A DNA stretch of 64,000 bases from an uncultured Clostridia bacterium (GTDB taxonomy: Bacteria; Bacillota; Clostridia; Peptostreptococcales; Anaerovoracaceae), in NCBI GenBank assembly GCA_947302715.1, contig CAMYVY010000003.1, forward strand, positions 1 to 64,000. Reading direction: 5' to 3'. This document shows, in pieces, positions 62,620 to 64,000 of this stretch (positions are counted from its first letter, which is position 1; each line of letters starts with the position of its first letter). The notes under the pieces are model-generated. The model saw only the letters and a list, made by a program, of their open reading frames with translations. It was not told the origin of the DNA and searched no databases. The translations under genes were made by a program, and so were the position numbers.

Positions 62620-64000
62620 CACTTCAAATCACCTTCATCAAAAATATTACTCTTGATGATATTATACTCTCCATTGCTCCCTATTATAAGCTTTATTTCT
62701 GTAGGGAAAGAAACATCATCCTTTTTTATATACATCTCAAACCCGTTTTCGTCAATATGATAGGTATAATATTTTTTCCCTGCAATCTCTATTATTATTT
62801 CCGTATCGTCATTTATCTTAGTGGAATCCACTTCTCCACTGATTTTGTAATAGTTAAAGTCGAAGTTAAGCGAGGTCATTTCCAGTGTGCTTGAGACATC
62901 TGACGATCCTTCCGCGTGGATTTCTTCCTCTATGCGAACCGGACTTATTATCGGTGGCATTTTTATGAAGTCCGATAGATTCCTTTCGACTTTTTCAAAG
63001 ATCACGTCGTCCGGATTATACTTTTCCATCAAGTTTTCAAGTCCGTAAGGCATTTCCTTAGTGAACCACGCATTAGCATATTGTTCGGATATGAAGGGAA
63101 TCAAAGTGTTTCCAAAGGAGTCTCTGAACATGAGCAAGCTTCCCGATGCGCTCGCAGATTCCGTTTCGATAAAGCCGTCTTCGACGCTCTGATAGTCTCC
63201 AAGGTAATTTGCTTCTTTTGGAATATCGTATTTGTAGTTCAATTCCTTTTCTCCATAGAAAGTAAAGAGCATTTTATTCAGGTCTCCCAATTCGTCGGCA
63301 GACCTTGTCACTGCAGCGGAAGAATAATCGTTGTGGCTTTTTCCGATGCTTTCCATGATCGCATTATAGGCCAAAAGCGCACCCTTGTTGTTCCAATGCG
63401 AATCTCTTTTAAGATAGAGAACCTCGCTTTCGTTTCTAAAGAGCTCGAATAAATCGCAATAGGGGAAATCTCGCTCCTCAAGAATTGTTTGAAGCATCTC
63501 TATATTATGAGTCGAATCAACAATTCGAGAATAGTAATACGGCATATTCTCCGGATACAAGGTATTCTTGTTCGGTGGAATAGTAAGAAGAAAATTCTTT
63601 CCCTTCTCTTCGAGATATTTGTCTACCACGGATAAATTGTGGGCAAGATTGTTAATCTTACGACTTGACATTTTTTCCGTACCAAGAAAATCGCTAAGCG
63701 TAGATTTATAATACAGCCAACCATCGGTTCCTCTTATTACGCCATCAACACCGGAAACTTTAAATATCTCACTTTGTATTTTCGAATCGGCAAATACAAA
63801 TTCATTTCTAAACGAGAAGTGTTCGTTAAAATATTTTTCGAACTGCCGGAAAAATTCCAAGTTGATTCCCCCCTTATCCGTTATCGGATTCGGGAATTCC
63901 GTCATGGCTTTGTTCTCCGTCGTCTCGGTCGTTGGATTAATCGTCATTCCCAAAAGTGGTACGAAGGAAAAGCCTATACAAATAATTACGAATGCTGTTA
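62619..64000 (-). CDS. DHHW/AlgX-AlgJ-like envelope protein, 5' end cut by the window
   Basis: At least 459 codons; the frame stays open to the right edge and the extra residues (TAFVIICIGFSFVPLLG) form a membrane helix, so the true start lies beyond 64000. It has RGTDGWLYYKS, the DSHW motif of DHHW proteins in YLKRDSHWNNKGALLAYN, and LLMFRDSFGNTLIPF, the SGNH-type Ser segment. Relatives are linked to O-acetylation of surface polysaccharides together with an MBOAT partner, which would be expected outside this window. Confidence 0.85.
   Translation of the reverse strand, partial: TAFVIICIGFSFVPLLGMTINPTTETTENKAMTEFPNPITDKGGINLEFFRQFEKYFNEHFSFRNEFVFADSKIQSEIFKVSGVDGVIRGTDGWLYYKSTLSDFLGTEKMSSRKINNLAHNLSVVDKYLEEKGKNFLLTIPPNKNTLYPENMPYYYSRIVDSTHNIEMLQTILEERDFPYCDLFELFRNESEVLYLKRDSHWNNKGALLAYNAIMESIGKSHNDYSSAAVTRSADELGDLNKMLFTFYGEKELNYKYDIPKEANYLGDYQSVEDGFIETESASASGSLLMFRDSFGNTLIPFISEQYANAWFTKEMPYGLENLMEKYNPDDVIFEKVERNLSDFIKMPPIISPVRIEEEIHAEGSSDVSSTLEMTSLNFDFNYYKISGEVDSTKINDDTEIIIEIAGKKYYTYHIDENGFEMYIKKDDVSFPTEIKLIIGSNGEYNIIKSNIFDEGDLK

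Overview
The window looks like chromosomal DNA from an anaerobic, amino-acid-fermenting member of the Clostridia (Firmicutes). The grounds are the complete oxidative ornithine-degradation cluster first described in Clostridium sticklandii (now Acetoanaerobium), Clostridium-type Shine-Dalgarno sites (AGGAGG) and sigma-A promoters, CWB2 cell-wall proteins, a class B sortase, anaerobic B12 genes and several Firmicutes families (DUF1846, DUF1934, YwlG, YycJ). A relative of the Mogibacterium/Anaerovoracaceae group is a guess from gene content only. I see no phage, transposase, CRISPR array, rRNA or tRNA.

Layout. 1-5.9 kb: a minus-strand operon citE-citF-fumA-fumB-gntR, readable as citrate lyase plus fumarase or as citramalate lyase plus mesaconase (methylaspartate pathway), preceded by a 93-bp tandem array. 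5.9-12.7 kb: a P-loop protein, DUF4230, a TSUP permease, a His-rich MarR regulator with a clear promoter/operator region, YhbY, an Fe-S aldo/keto reductase and an Old Yellow Enzyme. 12.4-20.3 kb: a minus-strand operon SPFH protein - inactive-looking M32 peptidase - active-looking M32 peptidase - CWB2/serpin fusion - M20 amidohydrolase - small ORF. 20.5-24.9 kb: a two-TM small protein behind an attenuator-like hairpin, a CWB2/PepSY wall protein, BirA and sortase B. 25-33 kb: B12 lower-loop genes (cobT, cobU, cobS, a short CobU-like gene, a histidine phosphatase), a DMT permease, an HD protein, and cbiK with gdhA. 33-47 kb: mostly housekeeping (phosphoribosyltransferase, phosphohexomutase, lipoprotein, DUF1846, DUF1934, ddl, HtrA, ispE, tadA, cvpA, vanY-type carboxypeptidase). 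47-59.4 kb: the ornithine cluster orr, mutL-like, oraE, oraS, ortB, ortA, ord, a sigma-54 activator and nhaC. 59.5-64 kb: ArsR regulator, YwlG, YycJ-like hydrolase, G5/DUF348 lipoprotein and a DHHW/AlgX-like protein running off the right edge.

How they fit together. L-ornithine is racemised (Orr), rearranged by the B12- and PLP-dependent aminomutase (OraSE, with the MutL-like protein as likely reactivator), oxidatively deaminated (Ord) and thiolysed to acetyl-CoA and alanine (OrtAB). Glutamate dehydrogenase, the corrin genes and the citramalate/citrate lyase operon suit the same amino-acid-fermenting lifestyle.

The least explained signals are: two very large hairpins inside the ornithine operon; paired GTGCAA-N6-TTGCAC palindromes around its sigma-54 activator; three promoters so close to their start codons that the mRNAs should be leaderless or nearly so; the serpin/peptidase operon; and a recurrent tendency to short tandem duplications inside genes and across stop codons.
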